Shown in pieces: positions 60,984 to 64,000 of a DNA stretch of 64,000 nucleotides (the stretch's first letter is position 1; the number at the start of each line of letters is the position of its first letter). This DNA is from Lentzea kentuckyensis (GTDB taxonomy: Bacteria > Actinomycetota > Actinomycetes > Mycobacteriales > Pseudonocardiaceae): positions 1 through 64,000 of the forward strand of contig NZ_MUYM01000018.1 of the NCBI RefSeq assembly GCF_002150765.1. The letters are read 5' to 3'. Under the pieces are notes generated by a model, which saw nothing but the letters and a program-made list of their open reading frames with translations, was not told the origin of the DNA and did no database searches. The translations under genes and the position numbers were made by a program.

Positions 60984-63098
60984 CTACCTCTCACCCGAGT
61001 AAGACGACTCACAGGTGGGGCCAGTCACCGCAACACCTTCGAGTGACCTCTTTGCGTTGTGCCGCGCCAGGTTCCAGTCGCGCCAGTCCTGCTCGACGTT
61101 GCGGTTCTTCACCCACCGCAAGGCACACGTGCGTTCCTGCTCGGGCAGCCTGACGAGCGCGGGCACCGCGTCCTCCGACAACTGCGACAGGTAGCCGGTG
61201 TCGATCTTCTTCGTGGCCTCGAACCGCGACACGTTGTAGTCGGCAACCACCCGTTCGGGGTTCATCACCATCACGGTGAGGAGGAACGCGGCGCCGGTCC
61301 CGACGATCGCCTTCGGCAACCAGTTGGCACGCAACGTGATTCCGCCCGCGATCACCATGAGGTACACCACCGCGAGCCAGATCTCGCACGACGAGACGAG
61401 AAGCCGCAGCACCGTCCACCCGTACGCCTGCTGGTAGAACCACATGCGGCTCAACGCACTCGCCACGATCACCAGCGTCAGCACCGCCAGCGAGCCGAGC
61501 AGAACGCGCAACCACAACTGTTCCCGCGCCGTTTTCTTCACCGCGAAGTGCGCGACACCGGCGATTACCCCGAGCGTGAGAATGGCGACCCAGAGCAGCT
61601 GCCAGAACCCGGACCGCGCGTACTCGGCGAACGTGACACCCGCCGTCTTCATCACGTAGGCCTCACCACCGAACAGAACCGCGAGCTGCGTCCCCACGAA
61701 CCCGGCGAACAGCAACACGAGCACACCGACGGGCAGCCCGTAGTCCTTGAGCCGCAACGTGCCCGGCGCGGCCTTCGCGTCCTCCCTGATGTCCGGCGGC
61801 GCCGCCACGAGGTAGCACGCCCCCAACGCCCCGGCCGCCGCGATGACCCCGAAGAACGTCATCCGCACGTAGACGCCGACCTCGAGATCCGGCACCAGCG
61901 CTTCCAGGAAGTCGCTGAACCCCTTGTCCGCCCCGGCCAGCAGCGACCCGAACACCAGCAGCAACACCAGCGCCACGCCGATCGAGACGAACGGCCGGAC
62001 GCCGATCGGCCCGCGCTTGCTGAACCCCTTGGCGACCCACGGAATCGACCGCAACCCGCCCAGCGCCACCCCCACCGCGCCGAACACGAGCCCCCGGACC
62101 GTCTTCCCGCCCGCCATGGCGATCGACCCGCACAGCATCGACGCCATGATGCTCAGCGGGAAGATCCACTCGGCCGCCCGCAGGAAGCCCATCGCGAGGA
62201 ACGCGAGCGCGCCCGCCAGCCAGAGCGCCCGCTCGACCGTCGGCTTGCCCGCGTAGAACAGCACGCCGCCGACGCCGCACAACCCGGCCAGGAACCAGCC
62301 GATGCCGTTGTTGGGCACGGCGAGGAACGCCCCGCCCAGGCCCGCGACGAGACCGGCCGCCATCGCCTTGTTGGGCGCGCCGGTCGTGGGCGGCTTCCAC
62401 CAGGGCATGAACGGCAGCCCTGGCTGCGACATGACCACCGCCGGAGCGGGGTACTGGGGCGACCTCTGCCACGGGGAGGGCGGGGGCAGGGTGGCGGTGA
62501 CCACCGGTGCGGGCTTGGGCTCCTCAGCCGGCTTCTCGCCGGCCACCTGGTCAGGCTTCTTGTCGGCCACCTGGTCAGGCTTCTTGTCGGCCACCTCGGC
62601 AGGCTTCTTGTCGGCGCTCTCAGCGGGGCCGTCTGCAGCGGGCCGATCTTGTCGGACCTTCTGAGTAGGTTGAGTTGTAGGGGTTCCCAGCTCAGGGGTA
62701 CCCCTGCGCGAGCCTGCCCCGACAGCCTCCGCAGCCCCAGCGGCGCCCGCAACCGCCCCGGCGGCGTCCTCAGCGCCCGCAGCCTTGGCGGCGTCCGCAA
62801 CCGCTCCACCGGCGTCCTCAGCCTCGGCGGCGCCCTCCGCAGTTCCAGCGGCGCCCGCAATCACCCCGGCGGCGTCCTCAGCGCCCGCAGCGGCCACCTC
62901 GGCAGGCCTCTCGGCCTCCGCAGCGTCCTCGGTAGCCGGCGAACCCCCAGGCCCCGCCGGCTCCCCGCCCCCGGAAACAGGCCGATATCCGACCTTCCGG
63001 AAGTTCCGATACCGCCGCCGCGCAGCGGCATCCCCCGACGGCGACTCCGCGGAGTCAGGCGATTTCGTCGAGTCAGAGTCAGCGTCAGAGTCAGTCAT
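60984..63098 (-). CDS. DUF4153/DUF4173-type membrane protein with long Ala/Pro-rich N-terminus
   Basis: A 704-residue protein. Residues 1-240 are a low-complexity Ala/Glu/Pro-rich cytoplasmic tail with AEDAAGAVAGAA-like repeats and three tandem 8-residue units of type (V/A)ADKKP. About 10-12 membrane segments follow (245-620) with the family block KTAGVTFAEYARSGFWQLLW, and a soluble C-terminal domain has ADYNVSRFEATKKIDTGYL. Such proteins are often next to two-component genes; a sensor kinase follows here. GGGAGAGAG precedes ATG 63098. It ends 18 bases before the Pls-like gene, so they form one operon. Confidence 0.82.
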   Translation of the reverse strand: MTDSDADSDSTKSPDSAESPSGDAAARRRYRNFRKVGYRPVSGGGEPAGPGGSPATEDAAEAERPAEVAAAGAEDAAGVIAGAAGTAEGAAEAEDAGGAVADAAKAAGAEDAAGAVAGAAGAAEAVGAGSRRGTPELGTPTTQPTQKVRQDRPAADGPAESADKKPAEVADKKPDQVADKKPDQVAGEKPAEEPKPAPVVTATLPPPSPWQRSPQYPAPAVVMSQPGLPFMPWWKPPTTGAPNKAMAAGLVAGLGGAFLAVPNNGIGWFLAGLCGVGGVLFYAGKPTVERALWLAGALAFLAMGFLRAAEWIFPLSIMASMLCGSIAMAGGKTVRGLVFGAVGVALGGLRSIPWVAKGFSKRGPIGVRPFVSIGVALVLLLVFGSLLAGADKGFSDFLEALVPDLEVGVYVRMTFFGVIAAAGALGACYLVAAPPDIREDAKAAPGTLRLKDYGLPVGVLVLLFAGFVGTQLAVLFGGEAYVMKTAGVTFAEYARSGFWQLLWVAILTLGVIAGVAHFAVKKTAREQLWLRVLLGSLAVLTLVIVASALSRMWFYQQAYGWTVLRLLVSSCEIWLAVVYLMVIAGGITLRANWLPKAIVGTGAAFLLTVMVMNPERVVADYNVSRFEATKKIDTGYLSQLSEDAVPALVRLPEQERTCALRWVKNRNVEQDWRDWNLARHNAKRSLEGVAVTGPTCESSYSGER
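62541..62612. repeat. three tandem 24-base repeats within the DUF4153-type gene
   Basis: Two identical 24-base units (62541-62564, 62565-62588) and a third with changes (62589-62612), encoding repeats of ADKKPDQV type. The unit keeps the reading frame, so copy number could vary without disrupting the protein. Confidence 0.85.
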
Positions 63099-63185
63099 GT
63101 CTCTCTCCCAAGCCCGAAAAGGGCGCGCTTCACCATCGCACCAGCACGAACCGGTGCGAAGTACCTGAAAGTCAGCGAGGCAAAG

Positions 63186-64000
63186 TCAGCGAGGCAGGGT
63201 CACCCGGATGCACGACCCGGGGTCCACCACGGCGATCGTCCCGCCGTGCAGGTCCACCACCCACCGGGCGATGGCGAGGCCAAGCCCGGTCCCGCCACCG
63301 CCCGCCCTCTCCCCGCGGGTGAACCTCTCGAAGATCCGGGACCGGTCGGCCAGGGCGATCCCCGGCCCCTCGTCCCGCACCTCCAGCACCACCGTAGAAC
63401 CGAACGCGTACCCGGACACGGACACCAACCCCCCGGTGGGTCCGTGCCGCGCGGCGTTGTCCACCAGGTTCACCAGCACCTGGTGCAGCCGCTCCCCGTC
63501 GGCCAGCACCTGCAGATCCCCGGCCACGTCGATCGAGAACGACGCCGCGGGAGCGGCCACCGCCGCCTCCGCCACCACGTCGGCGACCAGCGACGAGACC
63601 GACAACGTCTCCCGGTTCAGCGACAGCACCCCGGCGTCGATCTTCGACAGGTCCAGCAGCTCGGTGACCAGCCGCCCCAACCGCTCCGTCTGCGCCAGAG
63701 CGGTCTTCATGGTCGCCGCGTCGGCGACCGCGACGCCGTCGACCACGTTCTCCAGCACGGCCTGCAAAGCCGAGATCGGCGTCCGCAGCTCGTGCGACAC
63801 GTTCGCGATCAGCTCTCGTCGTTGCTGGTCAGCGGCGGCGAGGTCGGCCGCCATCACCGTGAACGCCTCCGCCAGCTGGCCGACCTCGTCCGAGGACGTC
63901 GCCCGGACCGACCGCGAGTAGTCCCCGGACGCCATCGACCGAGCCGCGGACGTCATCTCCCGCAACGGCGAGGTCATGCCGTGCGCGAGCAACTGCGAGG
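63186..64000 (-). CDS. sensor histidine kinase, HAMP-HisKA-HATPase (partial, 5' end outside window)
   Basis: The C-terminal 271 or so residues of a kinase. HAMP (SPLREMTSAARSMASGDYSR) leads to HisKA with the phospho-acceptor in ELIANVSHELRTPISAL, and to HATPase (VLVNLVDNAARHGPTG, VRDEGPGIALADRSRIFERF, GTGLGLAIARWVV). The frame remains open to the window edge, so the sensor part and start lie beyond 64000. It precedes the DUF4153-type gene on the same strand with an 87-base gap and may control that operon. Confidence 0.92.
   Translation of the reverse strand, partial: SQLLAHGMTSPLREMTSAARSMASGDYSRSVRATSSDEVGQLAEAFTVMAADLAAADQQRRELIANVSHELRTPISALQAVLENVVDGVAVADAATMKTALAQTERLGRLVTELLDLSKIDAGVLSLNRETLSVSSLVADVVAEAAVAAPAASFSIDVAGDLQVLADGERLHQVLVNLVDNAARHGPTGGLVSVSGYAFGSTVVLEVRDEGPGIALADRSRIFERFTRGERAGGGGTGLGLAIARWVVDLHGGTIAVVDPGSCIRVTLPR

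Noticed and set aside
62541..62612. Tandem repeats as a CRISPR-like array
   Set aside because: Units are directly adjacent with no spacers and lie in frame inside a coding gene.

Overview
The window is high-GC actinobacterial DNA. Family content (SARP regulator, Rhs protein, TioE-like MerR regulator, Pls/PosA-type synthetase, tuberculostearate genes, DUF6098, DUF1023) and two copies of a dispersed palindrome suggest Pseudonocardiales, perhaps near Lentzea, Lechevalieria or Saccharothrix. The genus is an inference. I see no rRNA, tRNA, transposase, phage gene or CRISPR array. This is chromosomal sequence with about 47 genes on both strands.

Layout. 0-2.8 kb: MerR regulator divergent from a drug-type MFS exporter across a perfect operator, then a Gfo/Idh oxidoreductase. 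2.8-5.2 kb: metY-metX behind a 25-codon cysteine-type leader peptide. 5.2-7.6 kb: TioE-like regulator divergent from an erythromycin-esterase homologue. 7.7-9.5 kb: NarL-type two-component pair. 9.5-13.1 kb: lipid/acyl cluster with a DUF1023 hydrolase, an acyltransferase-3 protein, and a convergent fusion of secreted phospholipase A2 with an acyltransferase-3-like membrane domain. 13.2-19.7 kb: TetR regulator, secreted SGNH lipase and an accD-accA-acyl-CoA dehydrogenase operon of leucine-catabolism type; operator-like sites link the TetR gene to the operon. 19.7-22.5 kb: membrane-anchored periplasmic-binding sensor. 22.6-26.8 kb: AidB-like flavoprotein divergent from tmsA-tmsB (10-methyl branched fatty acids). 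27-31 kb: trypsin-like protease, PAS-GGDEF-EAL protein, GNAT. 30.7-36.3 kb: flavin-dependent oxidation cluster. 36.4-40.3 kb: cupin, DUF6098, coiled-coil protein, NB-ARC ATPase, PH-type membrane protein.

40.6-54.5 kb is the most accessory-looking part. It holds a large secreted subtilase, a convergent lipoprotein that resembles only the subtilase propeptide (candidate dedicated inhibitor), an MFS transporter, a SARP/NB-ARC/TPR regulator, and a divergent 2,029-residue Rhs/YD-repeat protein with two PA14 domains and a C-terminal HExxH domain. 54.6-64 kb: MscS-type channel, a structured non-coding gap, then a minus-strand set of DUF4153/4173 membrane protein, Pls/PosA-type A-T synthetase with membrane and hexapeptide modules, and an M1 aminopeptidase. 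A sensor kinase runs off the right edge.

A recurring feature is a TAnnnT hexamer 6-8 bases before a start codon that lacks a Shine-Dalgarno sequence. At least eight genes and the leader peptide look leaderless, and I used this to choose several starts.
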